Assembly (NCBI RefSeq): GCF_006540005.1
Contig: NZ_BJOC01000021.1
Span: 97,505-161,504 of the forward strand
DNA length: 64,000 nt
From: Halomonas halmophila
GTDB taxonomy: Bacteria > Pseudomonadota > Gammaproteobacteria > Pseudomonadales > Halomonadaceae
Direction of reading: 5' to 3'
Shown: positions 41,629 through 50,290 of the stretch, piece after piece
Position numbering within the stretch: position 1 is the first letter of the stretch
Layout: each line of letters opens with the position of its first letter
Notes under the pieces: model-generated
Database searches by the model: none
What the model was told of the DNA's origin: nothing
What the model saw: the letters and a program-made list of their open reading frames with translations, nothing else
Translations under genes and position numbers: made by a program

Positions 41629-41681
41629 GCAAGATCTTGCCCGCTGGGCAACTTTTTGCTCGCTTCCAGGCAAGATCTTGC
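41629..41681. promoter_or_regulatory. Three phased GCAA-N4-TTGC palindromes (candidate enhancer sites)
   Basis: Two perfect 12-bp palindromes GCAAGATCTTGC at 41629-41640 and 41670-41681, with a degenerate copy GCAACTTTTTGC at 41648-41659 between them. Centres are 19 and 22 bases apart, about two helical turns each, so all face one side of the helix. They lie roughly 95-145 bases before the predicted hcp transcript start, the usual place for sigma54 activator sites. The vasH-type activator encoded at 55065 is the natural candidate. Confidence 0.7.
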
Positions 41682-41749
41682 TCAATTGTGCTGATCTGAC
41701 AAACCCTGATTTTTATCAACTTTTTGATTCAAAAGGGAGATTGGTTTTT

Positions 41750-41765
41750 TGGCATCAATAGTGCC
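41750..41765 (+). promoter_or_regulatory. Sigma54 promoter of hcp
   Basis: TGGCATCAATAGTGCC: GG and GC have the exact 10-base separation of the -24/-12 consensus TGGCAC-N5-TTGC. Transcription should begin near 41776, giving a leader of about 70 bases before hcp. Confidence 0.75.
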
Positions 41766-41845
41766 CTATAAAAGGGTGTCCATCGGACACAAACGCCAAT
41801 TTTTTCGAATGTCGCGCTGCGACTTCAACGTCAAGGAATCGACAC

Positions 41846-42364
41846 ATGCCAACTCCATGTTATATCAGCATCGAAGGTCAGACTCAGGGCAACATCACCG
41901 CGGGTGCCTTCACGCCTGAATCCGTCGGCAACATCTATGTCGAGGGCCACGAAGACGAGATGCTGGTCCAGGAATTCAAGCACATCGTCACTGTGCCCAC
42001 CGACCCGCAGTCCGGTCAGCCGGCCGGTCAACGGGCCCACAAGCCGTTCATCTTCACTGTGGCGCTGAACAAGGCCGTGCCGCTGATGTACAACGCTCTG
42101 GCTTCCGGTGAAATGCTGCCCAACGTGGAGCTGCGCTGGTACCGCACCTCTGTGGAAGGCAAGCAGGAGCACTTTTTCACCACTACACTGACCGACGCCA
42201 CCATCGTCGACGTCAATCTGCGCATGCCGCATGCCCAGGATTCGACCAAGTCCGAGTTCACGCAGCTGATGGACGTCTCCCTGGCCTACCGCAAGATCGA
42301 CTGGGAGCACACCGTCGCCGGCACCTCCGGTTCCGACGACTGGCGCGCGCCGATCGAGGGTTAA
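41846..42364 (+). CDS. hcp: Type VI secretion tube protein Hcp (TssD)
   Basis: 172-residue Hcp, which forms hexameric rings stacked into the T6SS inner tube and is exported. Family segments: PCYISIEGQTQGNITAGAF, VQEFKHIVTVPTDPQSGQPAGQRAHKPFIFTVALNKAVPLMYNALASGEMLP, VELRWYRTSVEGKQEHFFTTTL, then a C-terminal IDWEHTVAGTSGSDDWRAPIEG. It stands apart from tssB by 827 bases and has its own sigma54 promoter, so it can be made in larger amounts than the sheath operon. Confidence 0.96.
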   Translation: MPTPCYISIEGQTQGNITAGAFTPESVGNIYVEGHEDEMLVQEFKHIVTVPTDPQSGQPAGQRAHKPFIFTVALNKAVPLMYNALASGEMLPNVELRWYRTSVEGKQEHFFTTTLTDATIVDVNLRMPHAQDSTKSEFTQLMDVSLAYRKIDWEHTVAGTSGSDDWRAPIEG

Positions 42365-42381
42365 ACCCTCGATGCCTCACG

Positions 42382-42406
42382 GCGGCCTGGCCCGAGGTCA
42401 GGTCGC
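42382..42406 (+). terminator. Hairpin downstream of hcp
   Basis: GCGGCCTG (42382-42389) pairs with CAGGTCGC (42399-42406), eight pairs with one G-U, 18 bases after the hcp stop. No T tract follows directly; it may set the hcp message end. Confidence 0.4.
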
Positions 42407-43191
42407 TGTAGTGAATCGTGGGCTTGCCTCTTGTTCAGACTTCGGCTCCTCATGAGCCTTCTCAATTTTCTGATCCGCCGCTCTGAAAAGTAGCAGACCA
42501 TATATATCAATTCTCTAGTGATTGATGTTTTTTTCAACCAGACATCGACTGGTGCTGATGATTAATGGCTTTTGTGCATGCCATCCCTCCGATACACCTT
42601 GATTCCGAGAATTATTTTTCAGTTCAGGTTTAAAAGACTGATCTTTCAGGAATATGGTCGCTGTTATCGTATGATCAGGACTGATGCCCGCGTGGAAAAG
42701 ATGTTATTAGTTTATCATAAATGGATGAAGATTTCTGGTTGACGCTATACTTGTCAGCAGTTGGAGACGCCTATGTTTATACAAGCGATTCAAAGCACCT
42801 GTTTTCTATACAGGTAGGTTAATTTTTGTGCAGTATATTCTGTAGGATGATGATTAAATATTTGTAATATATGTCTTACATAGCATTTCCCGCTATTTTT
42901 AACTTTGGATAACATACTGCTTTGCTTGTTTTTTTTATTTTGTTTGGGTCTTTCAATGTTTCAAACAAATGATTGATTAAGTGGTGTCGCTTTTTGGATA
43001 CTCCCAATGATCATTGTGTGGTGATAACCTTCTTGCGCTTTTAAATGTGCTGATTTGTCTACATCGGCACATCTCCAGGTGGTAGTCGGTGTCTGCAGTT
43101 GCGGTGGATATCGAGCGGAGCACAAGCCGCTTTCAGGCACGATTTTGCCGCCATCAATCATCCATCAGTGCAAGCGACAAGGACTTCGATC
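42407..43191. promoter_or_regulatory. AT-rich intergenic region between hcp and tssB
   Basis: About 785 bases, visibly lower in GC than everything around it, with no open frame of use. A weak -24/-12-like element TGGATAACATACTGCT lies at 42906-42921 (GG and GC correctly spaced, C4 and A5 missing). It probably holds the promoter of the tssB operon. Its composition may reflect acquired DNA or binding of a xenogeneic silencer, neither of which can be shown here. Confidence 0.4.
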
Positions 43192-43704
43192 ATGGCCAAG
43201 GAAGGTTCAGTGGCGCCTAAAGAGCGCATCAACATCAAGTACGTTCCCGCCACTGGCGACAACCAGGCAGAAACGGAGCTTCCCCAGAAACTCCTCATCG
43301 TGGGCGATTTCAAGGGTGGTACCGAGGAAGCGCCGGTCGAGGACCGCGAAGCCGTTTCGGTCGACAAGAACAACTTCCAGTCGGTCATGCGTGAAGCCGG
43401 GCTCAGCCTGCAGACATCCGTGCCCAGCCGTCTGGAAGACGACAATACCGATCAGGAAATCGCGGTAAACCTGAATTTCCAGTCCCTGGAGGACTTCGGA
43501 CCGGACAGCGTTGCGCGCCAGATTCCCGAGCTGCAGAAGTTGGTAGAACTGCGCGAGGCGCTGGTGGCGCTCAAGGGACCGCTGGGTAACGTCCCGGCAT
43601 TTCGCGAGCGCCTTCAGGCCTTGATCGAGGATCCGGCGACCCGTGATCAGTTGCTGAGCGAGCTGGACCTCATCGACAACCCGACATCTTCCAACGACAC
43701 CTGA
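43192..43704 (+). CDS. tssB: Type VI secretion sheath small subunit TssB (VipA)
   Basis: 170 residues. TssB pairs with TssC to build the contractile sheath. It begins with the family MAKEGSVAPKERINIKYVPATGDNQAETELPQKLLIVGDFKG and carries FRSLEDFxPDxVARQIPEL-type sequence (here FQSLEDFGPDSVARQIPELQKLVELREALVALKGPLGN). The start at 43192 has AAGGA upstream. First gene of the long tss operon. Confidence 0.95.
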   Translation: MAKEGSVAPKERINIKYVPATGDNQAETELPQKLLIVGDFKGGTEEAPVEDREAVSVDKNNFQSVMREAGLSLQTSVPSRLEDDNTDQEIAVNLNFQSLEDFGPDSVARQIPELQKLVELREALVALKGPLGNVPAFRERLQALIEDPATRDQLLSELDLIDNPTSSNDT

Positions 43705-43731
43705 TTCTCTGCACGGAAGCGAGGCATTATC

Positions 43732-45213
43732 ATGACGGAATCCACTCAGAACCAGGCCGTGGCCAGCGAAGAGGTTCAGTCCGAGTCACTGCTCGATCAG
43801 GTCATGGCGCAGACCCGCATGGTCCCCGAGGAAGAAGGGTACGATGTGGCCAAGCAGGGCGTGGCAGCTTTCATCAGCGAGCTGTTGAAGACTGATGACG
43901 CCGATCAGCAGGTCAACAAGTCGGTCGTCGACCGGATGATCGTCGAGCTGGATCGCAAGATCGGCCAGCAGGTCGACGAGGTCATCCATGACGATGAATT
44001 CCAGCATCTGGAGTCCGCCTGGCGCGGCTTGAAACTGCTCGTGGATCGCACGGATTTCCGCGAGAACATCAAGCTCAATGTCCTGCATGCCACCAAGGAA
44101 GAGCTGCTGGAAGACTTCGAGTTCGCCTCGGAACTCAGCCAGAGTGGCCTTTATCAGCACGTATATGCGGCGGAATACGGCCAGTTCGGCGGTGAGCCCG
44201 TGGCGGCCATGATCGGCCACTATGACTTCACGCCCTCCACGCCGGATATCAAGCTGCTGCAATATACCGCCTCGGTCGGTGCCATGTCGCATGCGCCCTT
44301 CCTGTCTTCGGTGGCACCCAGCTTCTTTGGCATCGACAGCTTCGAGGAACTGCCCAACGTCAAGGACTTCAAGGCGATCTTCGAGGGGCCGAAGTACACT
44401 CGCTGGCGCAGCCTGCGCGAGTCGGAAGACTCCCGTTATCTGGGCCTGACCGCGCCGCGTTTCCTGCTGAGGACACCTTACGACCCGGAAGAAAACCCGG
44501 CCAAGTCGTTCCACTATCGCGAGTCCGTGAGCGATAGTCACGACAACTATCTGTGGGGCAATACGGCTTACCTGCTGGCCGAGCGTCTCAACGACAGCTT
44601 TGCCAAGTACCGCTGGTGCCCGAATATCATCGGGCCGCAGAGTGGTGGTGCCGTCGAGAACCTGCCCACCCACACCTTCGAGTCCCTGGGGCAGTTGCAG
44701 AACAAGATTCCCACCGAAGTGCTGATCACCGATCGGCGCGAATTCGAGATGGCCGAGGAAGGTTTCATCTCCCTGACGATGCGCAAGGGCAGCGACAATG
44801 CAGCCTTCTTCTCGGCCAATTCGGTGCAGAAGCCCAAGTCGTTCCCCAACACGCCCGAGGGTCGGGAAGCCGAGACCAACTACAAGCTCGGCACCCAGCT
44901 GCCCTACATGTTCATCGTCAATCGCCTGGCGCACTACATCAAGGTGCTTCAGCGCGAGCAGATCGGCTCCTGGAAAGAGCGTCAGGACCTGGAGCGCGAG
45001 CTCAACACCTGGATTCGTCAGTACGTGGCGGACCAGGAAAACCCGCCTGCCGATGTGAGGAGTCGCCGTCCGCTGCGCGCCGCCTCGGTGCATGTCTCCG
45101 ATGTGGAAGGCGACCCGGGCTGGTATCAGGTATCCCTGGCAGTGCGCCCGCACTTCAAGTACATGGGCGCCAACTTCGAACTGTCGCTGGTGGGTCGCCT
45201 CGACAAGGAGTGA
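43732..45213 (+). CDS. tssC: Type VI secretion sheath large subunit TssC (VipB)
   Basis: 493 residues, the usual length. Family segments: FQHLESAWRGLKLLVDRTDFRENIKLNVLHATKEEL, YAAEYGQFGGEPVAAMIGHYDF, PRFLLRTPYD, SHDNYLWGNTAYLLAERL and the C-terminal VSDVEGDPGWYQVSLAVRPHFKYMGANFELSLVGRLDKE. With TssB it forms the sheath that contracts to drive Hcp/VgrG outward and is later disassembled by ClpV. Confidence 0.97.
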   Translation: MTESTQNQAVASEEVQSESLLDQVMAQTRMVPEEEGYDVAKQGVAAFISELLKTDDADQQVNKSVVDRMIVELDRKIGQQVDEVIHDDEFQHLESAWRGLKLLVDRTDFRENIKLNVLHATKEELLEDFEFASELSQSGLYQHVYAAEYGQFGGEPVAAMIGHYDFTPSTPDIKLLQYTASVGAMSHAPFLSSVAPSFFGIDSFEELPNVKDFKAIFEGPKYTRWRSLRESEDSRYLGLTAPRFLLRTPYDPEENPAKSFHYRESVSDSHDNYLWGNTAYLLAERLNDSFAKYRWCPNIIGPQSGGAVENLPTHTFESLGQLQNKIPTEVLITDRREFEMAEEGFISLTMRKGSDNAAFFSANSVQKPKSFPNTPEGREAETNYKLGTQLPYMFIVNRLAHYIKVLQREQIGSWKERQDLERELNTWIRQYVADQENPPADVRSRRPLRAASVHVSDVEGDPGWYQVSLAVRPHFKYMGANFELSLVGRLDKE

Positions 45214-45217
45214 CGCC

Positions 45218-45652
45218 ATGGCCGCTTCAAGGCACCGGAGCGGCCTGGCTGGCGCGAGCCTTTTCGAACGTCTGTCGGCACCGAGTCACTCGGTGCCGAA
45301 GGCGGATGTTGTCGAGGCCACGGTCACTTCCATCAAGCGCCACCTGGTCGAGCTTCTCAACAGTCATCCCGGACACAGCGAATGTGCACCGGGCCTGGGT
45401 CTGCTGGATCTAAACGATGCCACGCTCGGCGCGCTTGACCTTGAACTCAAGGTCGAGAGTGCCATTCGCGAGTGCATTGAGCGCTATGAACCTCGGGTTC
45501 AGCGCGTTCAAGTCGAGACCCAGCATCACCACGACAACGATCCGTTGCAGCTGCGTTTTCAGGTGCAGGCCGTGCTGGATGTCGATCACGACATGGCGGA
45601 AACCACCATCGATCTGCTGCTCAACGACAAGCGCTATCTGTGCTTGAACTGA
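45218..45652 (+). CDS. tssE: Type VI secretion baseplate protein TssE
   Basis: 144-residue gp25-like baseplate wedge protein. Marks: ASLFERLSAPS at the N-terminus, the conserved SIKRHLVELLNSHPGHSECAPGLGLLDLND and the C-terminal RYEPRVQRVQVE. The start at 45218 follows AAGGAG four bases after the tssC stop. The gp25 fold initiates sheath polymerisation. Confidence 0.93.
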   Translation: MAASRHRSGLAGASLFERLSAPSHSVPKADVVEATVTSIKRHLVELLNSHPGHSECAPGLGLLDLNDATLGALDLELKVESAIRECIERYEPRVQRVQVETQHHHDNDPLQLRFQVQAVLDVDHDMAETTIDLLLNDKRYLCLN

Positions 45653-45659
45653 GGCCGTT

Positions 45660-47423
45660 ATGCTGAATCGCTACTATCGGGATGAGCTTGACTTCCTCAA
45701 GCGCCAGGGACGCGAGTTCGCCGAAGGCAACCCCGGTTTGAGCCGCTTTCTCGCCGAGCACAGCACCGATCCCGATGTCGAACGGCTGCTCGAGGGCTTT
45801 GCGTTTCTCTCGGGGCGCCTTCGCGAGAAGGTCGACGACGAGTTTCCCGAGCTGACGCATTCGCTGATCGCCATGCTGTGGCCCAACTATCTGCGGCCGG
45901 TTCCCAGTGTGACGATCACCCAGTTCACGCCGCACCTCAACAGCCTGAGCACCGGACAGGTGATAGCCAAGGGCACGACGCTGGCCAGCGCGCCAGTGGA
46001 GGACACGGTATGCCAGTTCCGTACCTGCCATGACCTGAATGTCTATCCACTGGGCCATGAAGGCGTCAAGGTACAGCATTCGCGAGAGTCATCGCAGCTC
46101 CAGTTGAATCTGTCCGTGCACAGTGACCGGCCGTTGAACGAGATCGGCATCGGGGATTTGCGCCTGTACCTGGGCAGCAGCGAGTACACGGCCCGCACTC
46201 TCTATCTGTGGCTCAACCATTACCTGTCGGGGATCGAGCTGGAGGTCGATGGACGACGTCTCGGCCTGCCTGCCAGCCTCCTGCAACCGGTGGGCATGAG
46301 CGCCAGGGATGCTTTGCTGCCCTACCCGCGCAACGCCTATCAGGGCTATCGCATCCTGCAGGAATATCTGTGCTTCCCCGAGGCCTTTCACTTTGTCGAG
46401 CTGCAGTCGCTGGGTGACTATCTGCCCCCGGGGATGGCCGAGACCATCTCGCTGCGTTTCACCTTCTCGCGCACCCTGCCGGCCGATGCCCGGGTGGTGG
46501 ATGAAAGCCTGGCGCTGTTCTGCACGCCGGCCATCAACCTATTCGAGCACGATGCTGACCCGATCGATCTGACCGGCGAGCGCAGCGAGTATCGGGTACG
46601 CCCCAGCGGCCGCTACCCCTCTCACCATGAGGTCTTCAGTGTCGATGACGTGGAAGGCTGGCTGGAGAGTGAAAGCGGTCGCATTCGCGGCGCGCCACGC
46701 CGCTATGTGCCCTTCGAAAGCTTCGAACACCAGATCGAGCGGGACCGCGATCGTCAGGCGCTCTACTACCGCATTCGCGTGCGCGACAGTCTGCGGGGCG
46801 ATGGCTTCGATCACGATATCGCCTTCGTGCGCGGCGATGAGCAGGCCTGCATGGGCTTTCGCGAAACCATCTCGTTGCGTCTGACCTGCAGCAACCGCGA
46901 GCTGCCGGAACGTCTAGCCATTGGAGATGTTCAGGTGCCGACCGATGAGAGTCCATCCTTCGCCGCCTTTCGCAACATCACCCGGCCCACGCCAGCCATG
47001 CGCCCGACACTGGACGGCAGCCTGCTGTGGACGTTGATCTCCAACCTGTCGTTGAACTATCTGTCACTGCTTAACCGCGACGCCCTGTGCTCCGTGCTGC
47101 GTGTCTACGATTTTCGAGCCCTGGTGGATCGGCAGGCAGAGCGCATGTCGCAGAAGCGCCTGCAGGGCATCGTCGATATCCAGACTCAGCCGGTGGACCG
47201 GCTCTACAAGGGACTGCCAGTGCGCGGACTGCGCTCGGTCATGACGCTGGACCAGGAGGCCTTCGGCGATGAAGGCGGCCTCTACCTGTTCGGCTGCATG
47301 CTGTCGCGCTTCTTCTCCCTCTACGCCAGCATCAACTCCTTTCATGAGCTGGAAGTCATCAACCAGCAGAACCGTGAGCGTTACACATGGAACTTGCAGA
47401 CAGGGCAACAACCCCTGATGTGA
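45660..47423 (+). CDS. tssF: Type VI secretion baseplate protein TssF (VasA)
   Basis: 587-residue baseplate wedge protein. The family N-terminus is MLNRYYRDELDFLKRQGREFAEGNPGLSRFLAEHSTDPDVERLLEGFAFLSGRLREKVDDEFPELTHSLIAMLWPNYLRPVPS in homologs; here the same segments are seen at residues 1-83. Its last 37 bases overlap tssG, whose product forms the TssF2G wedge with it. Confidence 0.95.
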   Translation: MLNRYYRDELDFLKRQGREFAEGNPGLSRFLAEHSTDPDVERLLEGFAFLSGRLREKVDDEFPELTHSLIAMLWPNYLRPVPSVTITQFTPHLNSLSTGQVIAKGTTLASAPVEDTVCQFRTCHDLNVYPLGHEGVKVQHSRESSQLQLNLSVHSDRPLNEIGIGDLRLYLGSSEYTARTLYLWLNHYLSGIELEVDGRRLGLPASLLQPVGMSARDALLPYPRNAYQGYRILQEYLCFPEAFHFVELQSLGDYLPPGMAETISLRFTFSRTLPADARVVDESLALFCTPAINLFEHDADPIDLTGERSEYRVRPSGRYPSHHEVFSVDDVEGWLESESGRIRGAPRRYVPFESFEHQIERDRDRQALYYRIRVRDSLRGDGFDHDIAFVRGDEQACMGFRETISLRLTCSNRELPERLAIGDVQVPTDESPSFAAFRNITRPTPAMRPTLDGSLLWTLISNLSLNYLSLLNRDALCSVLRVYDFRALVDRQAERMSQKRLQGIVDIQTQPVDRLYKGLPVRGLRSVMTLDQEAFGDEGGLYLFGCMLSRFFSLYASINSFHELEVINQQNRERYTWNLQTGQQPLM

Positions 47424-48400
47424 CGCTCTCCCCACTGGTCGAGGGCGCACGTCACTACAACTTTTATCGGCTGGTCGAGCTGCTTCACCAGTACCACGGC
47501 GATGACCTGGAAAGGGGCAGCGTCGTGGACACCGAACGTGTGCGCTTTCAGGCCACGGCCTCGCTGGGCTTTCCCAGCAGTGACATCCTCAACCTCGAGT
47601 CCCGGGATGCCGATACCTACAACATGCGCATCAGTTTCCTGGGACTCCAAGGCTCGCAGTCGCCCCTGCCGAGCTACTACCTGGAGTCCATGGCGCATGC
47701 GGATGCCCATCGAGAAGGCGCAGCGACAGACTTTCTCAACCTGTTCAACCATCGATATCTGACGCTGCTGTATCGCGGCTGGCGCAAGTACCGGCATTAC
47801 GTTCGCTATCAGGATGGTGCCGGCGACGGACTGTCGTCCGCCGTCTTTGCACTTGCCGGCCTGGCCGATGACCGCCTGCGCGGTGAAACGCCCATCAACT
47901 GGAGCAAGATGTTGGCCTACGCCGGCCTGTTGGCCGGCCGCTCGCGATCTCCGGATGTGGTTGCCGGCATCGTCAGTCACTGCTTCGATCTGTCCGAGGT
48001 CGAGATCGAGCCCTGGGTCTATCGCCGGGTGACCATCCCCGACGACCAGCGCAGCAGTATGGGCATGCGTTGCGCCACCCTGGGGCAGGATCTGGTCTCC
48101 GGGGCGAGCGTGGCCGATATCAACGGCAAGTTCGCGCTCTGCCTGCGCGGCCTCAGTCTGGAGCGCTTCCGCGACTTCCTGCCCGACGGTCGGGATCATG
48201 CCGCCCTGGAAACCCTGGTGACCTTCGTGCTGCGTGAGCCCCTGGCCTATGACCTGGAACTGGAGCTGCTCGAAAGCGAGGTTCGCCCCATGCACCTGGG
48301 CGACAGCAAGAGCTGCCAGCTTGGCTGGACCACCTTCGTCAACCCTGACCTCAATGCCACGGCTCGGCGACGCCGGGTCCGAATCCAGATGACCCGGTGA
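47387..48400 (+). CDS. tssG: Type VI secretion baseplate protein TssG (VasB)
   Basis: 337 residues. Family segments: HYNFYRLVELLHQYHGD, ASLGFPSSDILNLE, MRISFLGLQGSQSPLPSYYLE, DFLNLFNHRYLTLLYRGWRKYRHYVRYQDG and C-terminal LGDSKSCQLGWTTFVNPD. The ATG at 47387 lies 37 bases inside tssF; ACATGGAACTTGC reads as its start, with the upstream GTGAGCG a poor ribosome site, so coupling to tssF is likely. Confidence 0.93.
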   Translation: MELADRATTPDVTLSPLVEGARHYNFYRLVELLHQYHGDDLERGSVVDTERVRFQATASLGFPSSDILNLESRDADTYNMRISFLGLQGSQSPLPSYYLESMAHADAHREGAATDFLNLFNHRYLTLLYRGWRKYRHYVRYQDGAGDGLSSAVFALAGLADDRLRGETPINWSKMLAYAGLLAGRSRSPDVVAGIVSHCFDLSEVEIEPWVYRRVTIPDDQRSSMGMRCATLGQDLVSGASVADINGKFALCLRGLSLERFRDFLPDGRDHAALETLVTFVLREPLAYDLELELLESEVRPMHLGDSKSCQLGWTTFVNPDLNATARRRRVRIQMTR

Positions 48401-48407
48401 GATTTTC

Positions 48408-49742
48408 ATGACAGAAGCTTCCCGACATTCCGCGATCACGCTGGTGGTCACCAACAGCGAACGGCTAGAAGGCCGTTCCACCAGCAGTCATGTTTTCCCG
48501 GCCTCCGGTGGCACCCTGGGCAGCGCCCCCACGGATGACTGGCTGCTGCAGGACCATTCCGGCCGCATTCTGCCCGGCCATGCCGAGATCTGCCTGCGGG
48601 AGGGGCAGTTCTGTCTGATCGATCGCAGCGGACGCACCTTCGTCAACGACGCCTCCCTGCCCCTGGGGCAGAGCAAGTACGTGGCGCTGCGCGACGGCGA
48701 CGAGCTGGTCGTCGGCGAGTATCGCATGCGCGTCCACATGGGCGACCGCCAGGCGGAGCAGGGCGGTGTGCAGTCGCTGGCCACCCTGGTCAACGATGAC
48801 CAGGCCCTCCCGGAAAGTGAAGAGGCAGGCTCTTTTACCACGGTCGAGACCCAGCAACGCGACGACCCGCTCCGGGCTCTCGGCGAAACGACCGCCACGC
48901 AGCGACAGCACGACCCGCTGGATGCCCTCTCGGCACGGGACAGCGGTCAGATCGACGGCCAGGACGAGGCCGCAGACACCCTCATGACCACGGTGGACGA
49001 GGCAGACCCGGTCAGCTGGACACCTGCCCTGCCATCCCATGGACACCACAAGGAACCCAAGATGGATGAAAAGCTGCTGAATGATCTCGAGCGCTCGGTC
49101 GGCGAGCAGCTCGAGGACCGCTGGCAAGAACCCGGCCAGACCGGCATGGAGCACCTCAGTGCCTCGCCCTTGCTGCGCGCCCTGGGCGGCCAGCTCGACT
49201 TTGCCGACAGCACCGAGCAGCAGGCCTTCCTGGAAGAATCCGGCAAGACGCTGAACGCCACCATCCAGGGGCTGCTGAAGCTGCACCAGCATCATGATGA
49301 TCGCCGCTATCCGCTGCGCGATCGCCATCTCCAGCCCATCGAGGACAACCCGTTGCGGCTCGGAGAGGACTATGAGCGCACCCTGCAGACCCTCTTTTCG
49401 GCCCAGCGCAGCCCGGTGCATCTATCGGCGCCGGCGGCGGTGGCCGAATGCCTGCAGCATCAGCAACAGCACATGGTGGCCATCGAAGAGGCCATCAACG
49501 AGGCACTGCAGTCGATTCTGGCCGCCTTCTCGCCGGATGCGCTGCTCAAACGCTTCATGGCCTACCGCGGCGCCGGCAGCGCCCCGGCCGACAGTGAGGG
49601 CGACTGGGCCTGGAACATGTATCGCCACTATTTCCAGGAGCTCAATTCGGGGCGTCAGCAGGGCTTCGAAAAGCTCTTCTGGGAAGTCTTCGAGCAAGCC
49701 TATGACGCCTCGCTGCGTCGTCAACAACGGGAGGCGACATGA
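48408..49742 (+). CDS. tagH: Type VI secretion-associated FHA protein TagH (Fha/VasC)
   Basis: 444 residues. An N-terminal FHA domain (about 10-105) retains the phosphothreonine-binding outline (GSAPTDDWLLQD, GHAEICLREGQFCLIDRSGRTFVND). An acidic linker follows, then the C-terminal TagH domain (about 250-440; EYERTLQTLF, APAAVAECLQHQQQHMVAIEEAINEAL, FSPDALLKRF, WNMYRHYFQEL). FHA proteins relay threonine phosphorylation in T6SS assembly; no PpkA/PppA gene lies in the window. ATGA overlap with tssJ. Confidence 0.9.
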   Translation: MTEASRHSAITLVVTNSERLEGRSTSSHVFPASGGTLGSAPTDDWLLQDHSGRILPGHAEICLREGQFCLIDRSGRTFVNDASLPLGQSKYVALRDGDELVVGEYRMRVHMGDRQAEQGGVQSLATLVNDDQALPESEEAGSFTTVETQQRDDPLRALGETTATQRQHDPLDALSARDSGQIDGQDEAADTLMTTVDEADPVSWTPALPSHGHHKEPKMDEKLLNDLERSVGEQLEDRWQEPGQTGMEHLSASPLLRALGGQLDFADSTEQQAFLEESGKTLNATIQGLLKLHQHHDDRRYPLRDRHLQPIEDNPLRLGEDYERTLQTLFSAQRSPVHLSAPAAVAECLQHQQQHMVAIEEAINEALQSILAAFSPDALLKRFMAYRGAGSAPADSEGDWAWNMYRHYFQELNSGRQQGFEKLFWEVFEQAYDASLRRQQREAT

Positions 49743-50290
49743 TCAAGGGTAATCTTCACCCCGGACGCAAGCCGAGGCTGGCGTGGCTGCTCATGGCGCT
49801 GATGGCCATGCTGCTGAGCGGCTGCACGACAGTCAGCAAGACCTTACAGGTATTGAGCGACCCCTCGACGCCGGTCGGCCCGCTGGAAGACCGGCCCTCG
49901 AAGGTCGATCTGAGCATGCTCGCCACCGAGAACGTCAACCCCTACCTCGGCGGCCAGGGCACGCCCCTGCGCTTCCAGATCCTGCAGCTCAAGGATGACT
50001 CGATGCTGATGGCCGCTGCTCGTCGGCAGCTCTACACCGATCTGGAAGAAGCCCTGGGCACCAATTACCTGGCGCATGACGACTTCACCCTGCTGCCGGG
50101 CCAGTTCAAGTTTTACGAGCCCTTCGAGTTGAAAGAAAACACCCGCTACATCGGCATCATCGCCTTCTATGCCGCGCCCAACCGGGCCCAGTGGAAGAAG
50201 GTCGTGCCAGTCGATGATACCGGGCGCGACTACCACCTGCTGGTGCACTTGCTGGCGCATGAAGCCAAGTTGAGAAAGGAAACCCGATGA
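49739..50290 (+). CDS. tssJ: Type VI secretion outer-membrane lipoprotein TssJ (VasD)
   Basis: 183 residues. A lipoprotein signal peptide with lipobox LLSGC (cysteine at about 29) places it at the outer membrane. Transthyretin-like domain: NPYLGGQGTPLRFQILQLKDDSMLMAA and KENTRYIGIIAFYAAPNRAQWKKVVPV. It anchors TssM at the outer membrane. The signal has an N-terminal extension of about ten residues. ATGA overlaps at both ends (tagH, tssK). Confidence 0.94.
   Translation: MIKGNLHPGRKPRLAWLLMALMAMLLSGCTTVSKTLQVLSDPSTPVGPLEDRPSKVDLSMLATENVNPYLGGQGTPLRFQILQLKDDSMLMAAARRQLYTDLEEALGTNYLAHDDFTLLPGQFKFYEPFELKENTRYIGIIAFYAAPNRAQWKKVVPVDDTGRDYHLLVHLLAHEAKLRKETR

Noticed and set aside
42569..42585. TGGCTTTTGTGCATGCC as a second sigma54 promoter
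   Set aside because: The GG to GC spacing is off by one base, which sigma54 does not tolerate well.
42738..42755. TTGACG and TATACT close together in the hcp-tssB gap
   Set aside because: The two hexamers are separated by only a few bases, so they cannot form one sigma70 promoter.
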